64,000 nt of DNA from Methanolobus sediminis. GTDB lineage: Archaea > Halobacteriota > Methanosarcinia > Methanosarcinales > Methanosarcinaceae. Position 1 is the stretch's first letter. Every line of letters begins with the position of its first letter. Under the pieces are notes generated by a model. That model searched no databases and was not told where the DNA came from. It saw only the letters and a program-made list of their open reading frames with translations. Made by a program: the position numbers and the translations under genes. The DNA is taken from contig NZ_CP133592.1 of NCBI RefSeq assembly GCF_031312595.1, forward strand, positions 2,542,001-2,606,000, read 5' to 3'. Below are positions 36,513 through 46,447 of this stretch, piece after piece.

Positions 36513-38408
36513 TTAGAGGTTTAAAACTTCCATTTTCGACTCAGCAGGTATCACGAACGCAAATGTACTGCCTTGTCCCGGTTTACTCTGGACCCAGATT
36601 TTTCCCTTGTGCATTTCAACATATTTCTTAACAATTGTAAGTCCAAGTCCCGTTCCACCCTGTTCTCTGGTACTGTACTTACTAAGTTGCTTGAATGGCT
36701 CAAAAAGTCGGGCTGTATTCTCACCGGAAATTCCAATTCCGTTGTCCTTAACACTTGTATGGATCATGTCATCAACCCGTTTGATATTAATGCTTATTGT
36801 TCCTCCTTTTTCAGTGAACTTGATAGCATTGCTTACCAGATTGTAAAGTATCTGTTTGAACTTTGTCTTGTCTGCATTCATTATAAGATCAGGTTCAACA
36901 CTTACATTGATATTGATGTTCTTAACTTCTGCAATAGGTATTGTTGTAGCTCTTACTTCTTCAACTACGTCACCTACACAGAAAGGACAGCAGCAAATCT
37001 CCATTTTGCCGGCTTCTATCTTTGAGAAATCAAGAATTGAATTGATAAGTCCCAGCAGGTGTTTGCCACTATTTGCAATATGGTCAATGTACTCAGATTG
37101 TTTATCATTTAACTCACCTACTATTTGATGCGACATGATATCAGAGAACCCGATGATTGAATTAAGAGGTGTTCTTAGTTCATGGCTCATGGTTGCCAGA
37201 AACTCACTTTTGCTGTCGCTGGCCTCTTCTGCCATTTGTTTTGCATGGATAAGAGCTTCTTCCGTATTCTTCCTGTCTGTGATGTCTCTGCACACACAGA
37301 AAATTAATTTCTCATTTCCGAAAATTGCTCCGTTTCCACTAATTTCCACATCAAGAAGAGTTCCATCCTTACACCTTTGCTTTGTTTCATGTGTCACGCC
37401 TACCTCATCAGCAAGACGTACCATTTCTAATAACTGCTCACGGGTATATTGGGTATCCCAGTCCCACATGTGTAGTGAGCTCATTTCTTTTTCTGTGTAT
37501 CCCAGCATATCTGCAAACTTTTTGTTCGCTTCAAACACTTTTCCGTTCTGATCAATAATTACTATTCCGTCTGCAGACTGCTCAATAAGAATCCGTCTTT
37601 TCATAGATTCCATTTCAAGAGCTTTTTCAGCATTTTTGCGGTCAGTGATGTCCTGAAGAGAGCCGGTTACTTTCACAACTTTACCTTCACTCATTTTAGG
37701 ATGACCAGTAGTTCGAACCCATTTCTGAGTGCCTTTTGCAGTTATGAATTCAAGCTCAAGGTCATAGGGTCGTCCTTTTTCGATTACATTCTGAATTGCT
37801 TCTTCAATGATTTCCCTTGAGCCCGGTGCGTAAAATGTCATTCCAAAATCAGGGTTTGTTGAAATATCCAGATCAAGTTCATGTATTCTGGCAACTTGAG
37901 GTGTCCAATTGCCTTTGCCGGACTCTACTTCGAATTCCCATCCACCTATCCTGGCAATTTGACATATATCAGTCAGGAGTTCTTCACTATCTTGTATCTT
38001 GTTCTTTGTTTCTGTAATGTCAATATGTTGCAAAAGGACACCTGTGGGTACTTCACTGGAAAGTGGATGGACTTTCAGCAGGAACCATCCGTGATTGCCA
38101 TTGTATTTGTAGGAATATTCTGTATTGAACGAACTGCTCTTACCAGAGATAACCTCTTTAATCCCATTTTCTATGAGTTTAATTTTTTCCCTGCTGTTAA
38201 TATTAGCATGTTCATCACAAAATGCAAAAAAATCGGAACCTTCTGTACATTGACTGCCAGGTTCATATTTCTCGGAAAAATGTTTCCAGGCTTTGTTGGT
38301 AAATAATACATTGCCATCTGGTGACAGTATGATAACCCCATCTTCCCAGATGTCTATTGATTTTATATCAAAGGTAAAATTTTGAATAATATTATTTTTT
38401 GCAGGCAT
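36513..38408 (-). CDS. PAS sensor histidine kinase (three PAS domains)
   Basis: A 631-residue soluble kinase. PAS1 (about 10-140, DGVIILSPDGNVLFTNKAWK), PAS2 (141-262, IARIGGWEFEVESGKGNW) and PAS3 (263-385, DGIVIIDQNGKVFEANKKFA with the HMWDWD and FCVCRDITDRK motifs) precede HisKA (ATMSHELRTPLNSIIGFSD) and HATPase (YNLVSNAIKFTEKGG, DNGIGISG, GGTGLGLTIV). PAS3 belongs to the shared module found in the neighbouring kinases. HisKA contains an unusual cysteine pair in a short insert (MEICCCPFCVGDVVEE). It is convergent with the permease pair and stands first downstream of the following kinase gene on the same strand. Confidence 0.9.
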   Translation of the reverse strand: MPAKNNIIQNFTFDIKSIDIWEDGVIILSPDGNVLFTNKAWKHFSEKYEPGSQCTEGSDFFAFCDEHANINSREKIKLIENGIKEVISGKSSSFNTEYSYKYNGNHGWFLLKVHPLSSEVPTGVLLQHIDITETKNKIQDSEELLTDICQIARIGGWEFEVESGKGNWTPQVARIHELDLDISTNPDFGMTFYAPGSREIIEEAIQNVIEKGRPYDLELEFITAKGTQKWVRTTGHPKMSEGKVVKVTGSLQDITDRKNAEKALEMESMKRRILIEQSADGIVIIDQNGKVFEANKKFADMLGYTEKEMSSLHMWDWDTQYTREQLLEMVRLADEVGVTHETKQRCKDGTLLDVEISGNGAIFGNEKLIFCVCRDITDRKNTEEALIHAKQMAEEASDSKSEFLATMSHELRTPLNSIIGFSDIMSHQIVGELNDKQSEYIDHIANSGKHLLGLINSILDFSKIEAGKMEICCCPFCVGDVVEEVRATTIPIAEVKNININVSVEPDLIMNADKTKFKQILYNLVSNAIKFTEKGGTISINIKRVDDMIHTSVKDNGIGISGENTARLFEPFKQLSKYSTREQGGTGLGLTIVKKYVEMHKGKIWVQSKPGQGSTFAFVIPAESKMEVLNL

Positions 38409-38526
38409 TATACAGGCACCATTTATTCAACTCTTTTTTATAGAACTATCTATTTATATTTTTTGTTGAAAAGTTCATCAAAATAGCATCTGTAAGATTA
38501 TTCTGTGATATATTTTAGTTTGCATT

Positions 38527-40464
38527 TCATATATCAGCATTTATGTTGTCATATTCCGGTTCAGTTGGAATCGTAAAAACAAAATTGCTTCCTTCACCAG
38601 GCTTGCTTTGAACACTGATCCTGCCTCCATGCATTTCTATGAATTTTTTCGTAATGGCCAGTCCGAGACCGGTTCCCTCAAGTTCATGATTCATATAAGG
38701 TTTTATTTGTCTGAATGGCTGGAAAAGCTTGTCCATGTCATTCATAGAGATACCAATTCCAGTATCCTGTATACTTATGAAGATTGAATTGTCCGATGTA
38801 CTGGCTTCAATTGTAACTTTTCCATTTTCCGGAGTAAACTTTATTGCATTATTTGTGAGATTATAGATTATTTCCTGGAATTTAGTCCTGTCAGCAACTA
38901 TCATTTCTGGTAAAGAATCAAATTTAAGTTCAAGTCCCACTCCCTTTTTCATGGCCAGCGGTGTCACTGCCATCTTTACTTCATTGATACTTTCAAGAAG
39001 GTAGAATTGTTCGTAGTTAAGTTCCATTTTTCCAGCTTCTGTCTTTGAAAGGTCCAGAATATCATTTATCACATTCAAGAGGTGCTTTCCGCTCTTTGAG
39101 ATGTAATCAATATACTCGGCTTGTGCCATGTTTACTTCTCCGAAGTCCTCTCCCATCAGAATTTCAGAAAAGCCAATAATCGAATTGAGAGGTGTTCTTA
39201 GCTCATGGCTCATCGTTGCCAGGAATTCATTCTTGGTCTGACTTGCTTCCTCAGCAGTGATCTTTGCCTTTAGTAGTTCATCTGCATATCTTTTCTTCTC
39301 CGTTATATCCCTGCAGACACAAAAAACGAGTTTTTTTCCGCTATATGCCATGAGATTCGAATTTATTTCAACGTTGAGGATAGTTCCATCTTTACATTTC
39401 TGTTTTGTTTCAAACAGCCTTCCTCTGAAATCCGCACAGTTTATCAGATCGATCAGTTGATCCCTATTGAAATTGGTATCCCAGTCCCATACATGCATCT
39501 TCTGAATTTCCTCTACGGAATATCCAAGCATTTCAGCAAAAGCAGGATTTGTTTCAAAGACACTTCCATCTATCTCCAGTATAACCATTCCGTCCCTTGA
39601 CTGCTCCATGAGAAGACGACGCCAGTGTACCTCTTCAGCAAGCGCATTTTCAGATTTGAGACGTTCAGAAACATCTTTGACAATAGCACAATTATATTCT
39701 TTTCCTCCGTAGAGCGTGTAGTTGACAGTTATCTCAACATGTCGTAGTCTTTTTTCTTTTGTCAGATACATGGAATGAAATGTAAAACTCTTTTTATCTT
39801 TAACCTGTTTCCAGTGCTCATTCCATGTTTCAATTGTCATGGAGGGGTCAATATCCGGTACTGACATCGTCAGGAGTTCCTCTTTAGAATATCCAAGCAG
39901 ATTACAGGCAGATTTGTTGACAAAAAAGAATTCTCCGTTTGTTCTTGTCCATAAAACGGTATCGCTGAAATTTTCCAGTGAGAAACAGGCTATTTTTAAT
40001 CCTTTTTCAGCTTTTTTCTGTTCAGTTACATCCCGGACCACTATATAGTGCAGATATTTTTCTTCAGCAAGCGGAGCACTTCTATAGATCTTCACATCAC
40101 GAATTTCGCCGTTTGCAAGCATGTGTTTTGAAAAAAAGTAATTCTTATCTCCGGCGATTTTGCAGTCAATGGAAAGATCATTTGCTTTTCCTTTCCTTGA
40201 TTCCATAATGCATACATCTATATTACTAATATCAATGGTTTTTAGTTCTTCCAGTGACCATCCATAAAAATCAGAAGCAGCATAGTTAGCATCAAGTATC
40301 TTACAGTTACTCTGATCAATTAAAAGTACGACAGCTTTTTCATTTTGAAAAAGGTCGCGGTAAATTTCTCCATTTTTTAGAAAATAGTCGATCAATGTCT
40401 CCTCATTGCATAGGAGGGACAGATCATCTCCTGCCTGTTTCCAATGATGCACTTTTTCTTCCAT
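38527..40464 (-). CDS. PAS sensor histidine kinase (three PAS domains)
   Basis: About 645 residues, soluble. PAS1 (AVVLLIDQSNCKILDANYAA), PAS2 (DTVLWTRTNGEFFFVNKSAC) and PAS3 (DGMVILEIDGSVFETNPAFA, HVWDWD, FCVCRDITEKK) precede HisKA (ATMSHELRTPLNSIIGFSE) and HATPase (YNLTNNAIKFTPENG, DTGIGISM, EGTGLGLAIT). PAS1 resembles PAS1 of the eight-PAS kinase (DANxAAxxFYGW). I chose ATG 40464; a TTG at 40485 also is in frame. The 118-base gap to the next kinase is AT-rich. Confidence 0.88.
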   Translation of the reverse strand: MEEKVHHWKQAGDDLSLLCNEETLIDYFLKNGEIYRDLFQNEKAVVLLIDQSNCKILDANYAASDFYGWSLEELKTIDISNIDVCIMESRKGKANDLSIDCKIAGDKNYFFSKHMLANGEIRDVKIYRSAPLAEEKYLHYIVVRDVTEQKKAEKGLKIACFSLENFSDTVLWTRTNGEFFFVNKSACNLLGYSKEELLTMSVPDIDPSMTIETWNEHWKQVKDKKSFTFHSMYLTKEKRLRHVEITVNYTLYGGKEYNCAIVKDVSERLKSENALAEEVHWRRLLMEQSRDGMVILEIDGSVFETNPAFAEMLGYSVEEIQKMHVWDWDTNFNRDQLIDLINCADFRGRLFETKQKCKDGTILNVEINSNLMAYSGKKLVFCVCRDITEKKRYADELLKAKITAEEASQTKNEFLATMSHELRTPLNSIIGFSEILMGEDFGEVNMAQAEYIDYISKSGKHLLNVINDILDLSKTEAGKMELNYEQFYLLESINEVKMAVTPLAMKKGVGLELKFDSLPEMIVADRTKFQEIIYNLTNNAIKFTPENGKVTIEASTSDNSIFISIQDTGIGISMNDMDKLFQPFRQIKPYMNHELEGTGLGLAITKKFIEMHGGRISVQSKPGEGSNFVFTIPTEPEYDNINADI

Positions 40465-40711
40465 TGAATCATCTACCCCATCCAAAAGTTAGGATCATCT
40501 GCAAAGATATCCGGCATATTAGATCAGGCAAAATGCCAGAGGACAGAATAAATTTGAAAACTTCTACATTTTCAAAAATAATTTTTATCTTTTATTGGCA
40601 AACCAACCCAAATATTCCTATTTAATCACTATTATTTATAGATGAATGGTTTGATTTGCAAGTTTTGCATCACTCATGGTGAAATCGCAGAAAAGATGTT
40701 GAGTTAAAATA

Positions 40712-43300
40712 TTAAAAAGCTTTTTTCAATGTAATCCAGAATACACTTCCCTTTCCTTGGGGATTATTTTCTACACCATATGCTCCGCCATGCAGTTCTA
40801 TTATACGTTTAACTATGGCAAGACCAAGTCCTGTACCTTTAATTCCTCTTTTATCTGCACGCTGGAATCTATTGAACAACAATGTTTTATCAGAATCCGG
40901 AATTCCTTCACCACGGTCGATAACAGATACTTTCCATGTATTACCTTCATCACTGAAATCTATATCAATGGAACTGTTTTCAGGGCTGTATTTGATGGCA
41001 TTTGACAAAAGATTAGCAAAAACATCTTCTATAATAGGGTTTGCAATTGCAGGACAGCAGGTCTCTCCGGATATATTCACAATTTGCTGACTTGTTTCAA
41101 TCTGTTCCATGAAACTTTCGATGACCATTTTAAACACAGGTACAGCGTCAATGACCTCAAAGTCAATATCATCCTGCTTCTGGAGTTTTGCAAGAGTGGT
41201 GGCAGTTTCAAGCATTTCGATTAGTCTGTCATTATTGTTTTTTACCTTCTGCGCAAGTATCCTTGCCTGTTCATCATTTATTGTATCAAGAAGTTCCTCT
41301 GTATAACCTTTGATAACGCTTGCAGGTGTAAGAAGGTCATGGCGTATGATGTCTGTGAACAAGTCTTTAAGCTCATTTGACTTTTTTAGTTCACCTGCGT
41401 ATCTTTTAAGCCTCTCCTCTGCCTTTTTCCTCTCAGTTATATTTCTGGCAACAGAAAGGATCGCTTGTTCACCTTTATACTCTATCAGCCTGGAATTGAG
41501 TTCAACTGGGAGCAGGGCTCCATCTTTAAGCACAAAAGCAATTTCAAAAATAACACTTTTTTCCTCTATAATGCGCTCAGTATAGCTGTTCATCAATTGT
41601 TTCATTTCAGGTTTTACAATATCTGCCGGAGATATTCCAAGCATCTGCTCTCTAGTATAACCGGTTGAAGATATCATGGCCATGTTAACATCAATGAAAT
41701 TCCCATATGGCCTGTAAATATAAATGAGATCATCAACGTGGTTGAATATAGTCTTAAGATTCTTTTCGGACTCAACCAGCATAGCTTCCATTCTTCTATT
41801 CTCGGTTATGTCCTCACCCGAACTAATAACTCCTATCCGCCTGCCATTTTCGTCTTCTACCGGCACATCATGCCAGAATATCAGCCTTTCTTCGCCTTCC
41901 TTTGTTATAATGTAATTTTCAAAATACTCAGGAGGGTCAAGTTCGTGGTTAATTACTTTGATGAAATTATTTCTGGTTAGCTCCCTGACACTTTCAGGCA
42001 GGAAACAATCAAACCAGTTCTTTCCGATTATATCCTTTTTATCATATCCAAGAACTTCAGCTCCTTTGTTATTAACAAAGATTACATTAAGATCTGTGTT
42101 CACAATTCCTATGATCGAACCTGCAACATCAAGATAGTTGTACAGTTTGTCCCTTTCTATTTTAAGAAGATCTTCTGTTCTTTTTCTTTCACTGATATCC
42201 CTTATGATTAGAAGTTCTGCCGTCTCACCTTCATAATCAATAAGCGAACCATTTATCTCCACAGGGATATTACTATCGTTCCTGGTTGCAATATTAATGT
42301 CGAATATCTCTCTGTCAGCAACCTTACTGCTGCACAATTCGAGCCATTCTGATGCTCCACGCTCATCATTTGCAGGACTGAACTTCATGTAGTTTTCATT
42401 GATTATCTCATCATGTTCATAACCTGTGAGTTCGGAAATCCTTGAATTTGCAAATTTGATGATCCCATTCTGTATGATAAGAATTCCATCATTCCCTTTT
42501 TCCACAATAGTAGAGTACTTCTTCTCGGATTCATGGAGTTCCTGCTCAGCGTTTTTTGTTTCAGATATGTCTTTGCCCACACAAATGAATAGATCTTCTT
42601 TATCGTTATCCATGGGCTTGCAGGTTATACTCATGGGTATTTGTTCCCCGTTCTTGCACGGGTGAACACATTCAAAGGTAAAACGTCCATACTCGATTGC
42701 CTTTTTTATTATAAGCGGAACCTCTTTACTTATAGTACATTGGGGCATAAGCCCGGCCATATTCATCTGACGAAGTTCTTCTGCCGGATAACCTGTAAAT
42801 TCTTGGAAATTCGTGTTAAAATCGATTATATTAGTTTTTGAATCAATAATGAATATGTAATCATCAAGTTTGTTGTAACATTCCCTCATTTTTTTTTCAA
42901 AGGTCTTCAGTTTCGTAATCTCGTTTCTTTTTTCAAAAGCAAGTGTCACGATCCTTGTGAACATATCAAGTTGTTTTTCATATTCTTCGATCCTGCTCTT
43001 GTTCTCTTTGACATCAGGACGAAGTCCCTTAAGGTTAAGCTCTATAAAACCTTCCTTCTTTCCATTAATGACTATTTCGTTAATAAGGGTCATGTCATAA
43101 TTGGTGCAGTCTGAATATTGGCTTTCCTTTCCGAGTAAGCAGATCCTTATAGAAGCAAGTTCAGATCTTTCGAAAAAATGTTTTGCTCTATCTGCAAGTA
43201 AGTTCAGGGATTTTTCTATTGATGACTCGTTTAGCAATATGCCAAAGACATCCGTAACGTTATTTATAACATTTTCATTCTTTTTTGAGTATCCATTCAT
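40712..43300 (-). CDS. PAS sensor histidine kinase (GAF-like plus four PAS domains)
   Basis: About 862 residues, soluble. An N-terminal GAF-like region (about 10-135) precedes four PAS domains (CYNKLDDYIFIIDSKTNIID; NDGILIIQNGIIKFANSRIS; VAGSIIGIVNTDLNVIFVNN; VDDLIYIYRPYGNFIDVNMA). HisKA is of the HDLLTP type (DIIRHDLLTPASVIKGYTEE), different from the HELRTP type in the neighbours, and HATPase shows ANLLSNAIKYSPENS and KGTGLGLAIV. It is therefore not a recent copy of the adjacent kinases. I chose ATG 43300; a TTG at 43321 is also in frame. No response regulator follows. Confidence 0.88.
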   Translation of the reverse strand: MNGYSKKNENVINNVTDVFGILLNESSIEKSLNLLADRAKHFFERSELASIRICLLGKESQYSDCTNYDMTLINEIVINGKKEGFIELNLKGLRPDVKENKSRIEEYEKQLDMFTRIVTLAFEKRNEITKLKTFEKKMRECYNKLDDYIFIIDSKTNIIDFNTNFQEFTGYPAEELRQMNMAGLMPQCTISKEVPLIIKKAIEYGRFTFECVHPCKNGEQIPMSITCKPMDNDKEDLFICVGKDISETKNAEQELHESEKKYSTIVEKGNDGILIIQNGIIKFANSRISELTGYEHDEIINENYMKFSPANDERGASEWLELCSSKVADREIFDINIATRNDSNIPVEINGSLIDYEGETAELLIIRDISERKRTEDLLKIERDKLYNYLDVAGSIIGIVNTDLNVIFVNNKGAEVLGYDKKDIIGKNWFDCFLPESVRELTRNNFIKVINHELDPPEYFENYIITKEGEERLIFWHDVPVEDENGRRIGVISSGEDITENRRMEAMLVESEKNLKTIFNHVDDLIYIYRPYGNFIDVNMAMISSTGYTREQMLGISPADIVKPEMKQLMNSYTERIIEEKSVIFEIAFVLKDGALLPVELNSRLIEYKGEQAILSVARNITERKKAEERLKRYAGELKKSNELKDLFTDIIRHDLLTPASVIKGYTEELLDTINDEQARILAQKVKNNNDRLIEMLETATTLAKLQKQDDIDFEVIDAVPVFKMVIESFMEQIETSQQIVNISGETCCPAIANPIIEDVFANLLSNAIKYSPENSSIDIDFSDEGNTWKVSVIDRGEGIPDSDKTLLFNRFQRADKRGIKGTGLGLAIVKRIIELHGGAYGVENNPQGKGSVFWITLKKAF

Positions 43301-43334
43301 TTCCCATTTCCCCATGAGCAAATAAATGGCTGGT

Positions 43335-43350
43335 GCATTCGCTAATGCAT
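43335..43350. repeat. Small inverted repeat upstream of PAS kinase
   Basis: TGCATT and AATGCA are separated by CGCT, 35 bases before the kinase start. The surrounding 226 bases are AT-rich with no gene. Could be an operator or chance. Confidence 0.25.
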
Positions 43351-43547
43351 AATAAAGCAGCCAATCTCCACACTATCCTATTCATTCTATGCTTCTTTTA
43401 TTTATAAATATATCTACTATATGTATTTTTATAAACACATCCTACTTTATTTAAACTTTATTATAATTTATAATAAAAATAGGATAAACACAAAAAATTA
43501 GTAATTATGGATCTACAATAAAACTTGTAGTTTAATGATCTCAATTT

Positions 43548-44843
43548 TTAGTTATACAGATAGTCTTCTATAAATTCTGTATCTGAGGATGAAACAGAAT
43601 CCATGATCTCAAGGAAATCAGTATTGTCAATTCCGCCAGAGCTTTCCACAAATTCTCTATTTGCCTGCTGAAGTGCCTCTACACCAATTTTCTCATATAA
43701 TGTATATGTAAGGGAGAATGCTTTCTTGTATCCATAGTCCACACGCTCTTCTGTGTCACTGTTGAGGGTTTCCGGTGTGTCCCAGTCAGAAAGTGGAAAG
43801 TCATATTCATCATTGAGGTCTTCGTACTTCTTAAGGAAGCGGTCACGTCTTGACTCAGCATCTTTTGGTTCCGTTTCACTGAGAACAATATATGTGTAAA
43901 GGTCCGCATAACCTTCGTCCATCCATAACTGGTCAAAGTTACAGGCACGTGTCCAGTAATGTGAAAGCTCATGTACAAGGATTCCATGATTGGATGTGTA
44001 AAGCAACCAGATTCCGCTCCTGCCCTGATTGTAACCACCATAACCACCGGTTTCTGTCAGGTTAGCCTCGGTTATCGTAATATTATACTCAGGAGGATAT
44101 GCAACTCCCCAGTTTTCTTCAAGCAATTCAAGGCTTTCAATGGTAGTCTTTATGATATCCTGTGCCCACTGCTCTTCGCCTTCCCAGTACCTGACTTCGA
44201 TGTCCACATCACGTTCTTCAAGATGAGCCGTACCTTTTAATGTAAGACGTGGTGAAGTTCTTACAGAGTTTACCGTACATGCCTCATCCCAGCTTTGTCC
44301 CTTTTCGAAAATGTAGATGCTGGAATACAATTTCTCTTCGACTTTGTAATCATCTCTACTCAGGTGTGTTTCAAAATCATCCGGTACTTCCAGAGTTACT
44401 TCAACATTGTCACCGTATTCGCTTAACGCGAATACAGCTGTGTTCTGATTGACTTCAATTTCATAGTCAACATGGAATGTATAACTTTCTTCGTACCATA
44501 CTTTGTTGTTGAAGTAAAATATATAATATCCGTCCTCTGATTCTCTGAATGCCATGTTGTTCTCTTCATCAAAAACCTTGATGTTGAGGGCTCCGTCAGG
44601 AAGGTATGAGTTATAGCTGGAGTAGTATCCTCTCCAGTATTTTGTGTCAGAATTGTTGTTGTAGAATGTAATCTCCTTTGATACTTTTACTATTCCCTCA
44701 TCAGGTACAAGTTCATAACTTGAATGTATGCCGGTGAAAATATCACTACTTGTTGCTGAACTTATGTTAATAGTACACAGAAGCACCAGTATAAGTATAG
44801 TTCCTGTAAATATCTGACACTTTTTAGAAGATCTCATCACCAT
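43548..44843 (-). CDS. Secreted gluzincin-type metallopeptidase (M1-like)
   Basis: A 431-residue protein with an N-terminal signal peptide (FTGTILILVLLCTINISSAT). An N-terminal beta-rich half (about 35-210) resembles the fold that precedes the catalytic domain of M1 aminopeptidases. The catalytic part has the zinc motif in GILVHELSHYWTRACNFDQ near residue 291. The third zinc ligand is probably the Glu in WMDEGYADLY about 20 residues later. A classical GAMEN motif is not seen, so endo- versus aminopeptidase action is uncertain. Alone on its strand, followed by a divergent CoA ligase. Expected outside the cell. Confidence 0.75.
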   Translation of the reverse strand: MVMRSSKKCQIFTGTILILVLLCTINISSATSSDIFTGIHSSYELVPDEGIVKVSKEITFYNNNSDTKYWRGYYSSYNSYLPDGALNIKVFDEENNMAFRESEDGYYIFYFNNKVWYEESYTFHVDYEIEVNQNTAVFALSEYGDNVEVTLEVPDDFETHLSRDDYKVEEKLYSSIYIFEKGQSWDEACTVNSVRTSPRLTLKGTAHLEERDVDIEVRYWEGEEQWAQDIIKTTIESLELLEENWGVAYPPEYNITITEANLTETGGYGGYNQGRSGIWLLYTSNHGILVHELSHYWTRACNFDQLWMDEGYADLYTYIVLSETEPKDAESRRDRFLKKYEDLNDEYDFPLSDWDTPETLNSDTEERVDYGYKKAFSLTYTLYEKIGVEALQQANREFVESSGGIDNTDFLEIMDSVSSSDTEFIEDYLYN

Positions 44844-44953
44844 CTAATTGCAAGACTGGATGGACACGGTTTAAACCCTTATGACATCATAATTCAAATC
44901 ATGTTCATAAAAAAAGAAGATTTGTACATTGTATGATAATAATTCAGTCAAAA

Positions 44954-44961
44954 TTATAAAT
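44954..44961 (+). promoter_or_regulatory. TATA box of the phenylacetate-CoA ligase gene
   Basis: TTATAAAT lies about 65 bases upstream of the GGAGG at 45009-45013. Transcription would begin near 44987. Confidence 0.4.
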
Positions 44962-45106
44962 TTATGTGCAGATTTTGATGTAACATGTATGTAGATGTGC
45001 ACGCATCTGGAGGTAATTATTGGCTAGGTTCCTGTTAGCGTGTGCCATAATAGCAAACCATTTAAAGATGTACTCCTATGAGAGGATATTTTGCGGAGAT
45101 GTTTCC

Positions 45107-46408
45107 ATGAGATATTGGCAGCCAAAATACGAGACAATGAAAAAAGAAGAACGTTCTGAACTGCAACTAAAACGCTTGAAAAAGACGGCTGCGGCAGTCT
45201 ATAATAACGTTCCTTTCTACAGGGAGAAGTTCAAGCAACTTGGCATAACTCCTGATAATATTAAATCACTTGATGATATCAGCAAATTACCAACCACAAG
45301 GAAGACTGATCTCAGGGATAACTATCCATTCGGTCTTTTTGCAGTACCAAGAGAGGAAATAGTAAGGATCCATGCATCTTCTGGTACAAGTGGAAAGCCA
45401 ACAGTAGTTGGCTATACAAGGAATGATATCGAGAACTGGTCAGATCTCATGGCAAGAAACCTCACAATGGCTGGTCTTGACAGCAGTGATGTATTCCAGA
45501 ATGCAGTTAACTACGGACTTTTTACAGGTGGTCTTGGTTTCCATTATGGTGCTGAAAGAATGGGTGCCATGACTGTGCCAAGTGGTACGGGAAATACAGC
45601 CAGGCAGCTTGAAATGATGATCGATTTCGGTGTAACTGCAGTTCACTGTACTCCTTCTTATGCACTTTATCTTGCAGAAACCGCAAAGGAATTGGATATT
45701 GTAGACAAGCTTTCTCTTAGAGTAGGATGTTTTGGTGCTGAACCATGGTCTGCAAATACAAGAAAACAGCTTGAGAACTCTTTGAACATTAAAGCATACG
45801 ATTCCTACGGTCTTTCAGAACTCATGGGACCGGGTGTTGCTTTTGAGTGTGAGGAACAGGACGGCCTTCACATATGGAGTGATCACTTCTATGTTGAGGT
45901 TCTTGATGAGAATGGTGAGCAGGTTGCAGAAGGCGAGAAAGGAGAACTTGTACTCACATCCCTGACAAAGGAAGCACTTCCTATTATAAGATACAGAACC
46001 GGTGATATTACACGTCTTCTTGAGAGCGAATGTTCATGTGGTCGTACTACACCACGTATTTCAAGGCTTCTTGGAAGAGCAGACGATATGCTCATTGTGA
46101 GGGGTATCAATGTGTTCCCATCACAGATAGAGGATGTCATTGTGGACATTCCGGAAGTCACAGAGCATTTCCAGGTGCTTCTTGACAGAAATGCAAAGAT
46201 GCTGGATGAAATCACTGTCAGGGTAGAGCTCGAAGAGAATGCTTTCACAGGCGAGCTCAAAGACCTTGCAGCTGTTCGCAGGCATGTCGAGAATGAACTC
46301 AAGAGTGTGCTCAACATCAGGACAAATGTTGATCTTGTAGAAAAAGGTTCTATCCCAAGAACAGCAGGAAAGTCACAGAAGGTTGTTGACAGAAGAAATG
46401 CAATCTAA
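45107..46408 (+). CDS. Phenylacetate-CoA ligase family protein (PaaK-like)
   Basis: AMP-forming aryl-CoA ligase of 433 residues. Family features: MRYWQPKYETMKKEER, the P-loop HASSGTSGKPTVVGYT, VHCTPSYALYLAETA, YDSYGLSELMGPG, YRTGDITRLLESECSCGRTTPRISR and the LIVRGINVFPSQIEDVI C-terminal domain. It activates an aromatic acid such as phenylacetate or indoleacetate to its CoA ester. In methanogens this probably feeds reductive carboxylation to aromatic amino acids. ATG 45107 (RBS GGAG at 45094) gives the family N-terminus. A TTG at 45020 with a perfect GGAGG would add 29 residues. A marker 8 gene follows. Confidence 0.9.
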   Translation: MRYWQPKYETMKKEERSELQLKRLKKTAAAVYNNVPFYREKFKQLGITPDNIKSLDDISKLPTTRKTDLRDNYPFGLFAVPREEIVRIHASSGTSGKPTVVGYTRNDIENWSDLMARNLTMAGLDSSDVFQNAVNYGLFTGGLGFHYGAERMGAMTVPSGTGNTARQLEMMIDFGVTAVHCTPSYALYLAETAKELDIVDKLSLRVGCFGAEPWSANTRKQLENSLNIKAYDSYGLSELMGPGVAFECEEQDGLHIWSDHFYVEVLDENGEQVAEGEKGELVLTSLTKEALPIIRYRTGDITRLLESECSCGRTTPRISRLLGRADDMLIVRGINVFPSQIEDVIVDIPEVTEHFQVLLDRNAKMLDEITVRVELEENAFTGELKDLAAVRRHVENELKSVLNIRTNVDLVEKGSIPRTAGKSQKVVDRRNAI

Positions 46409-46447
46409 GTACTTTTTATTATTCATATCATAAATCAAGGTGAAAAT

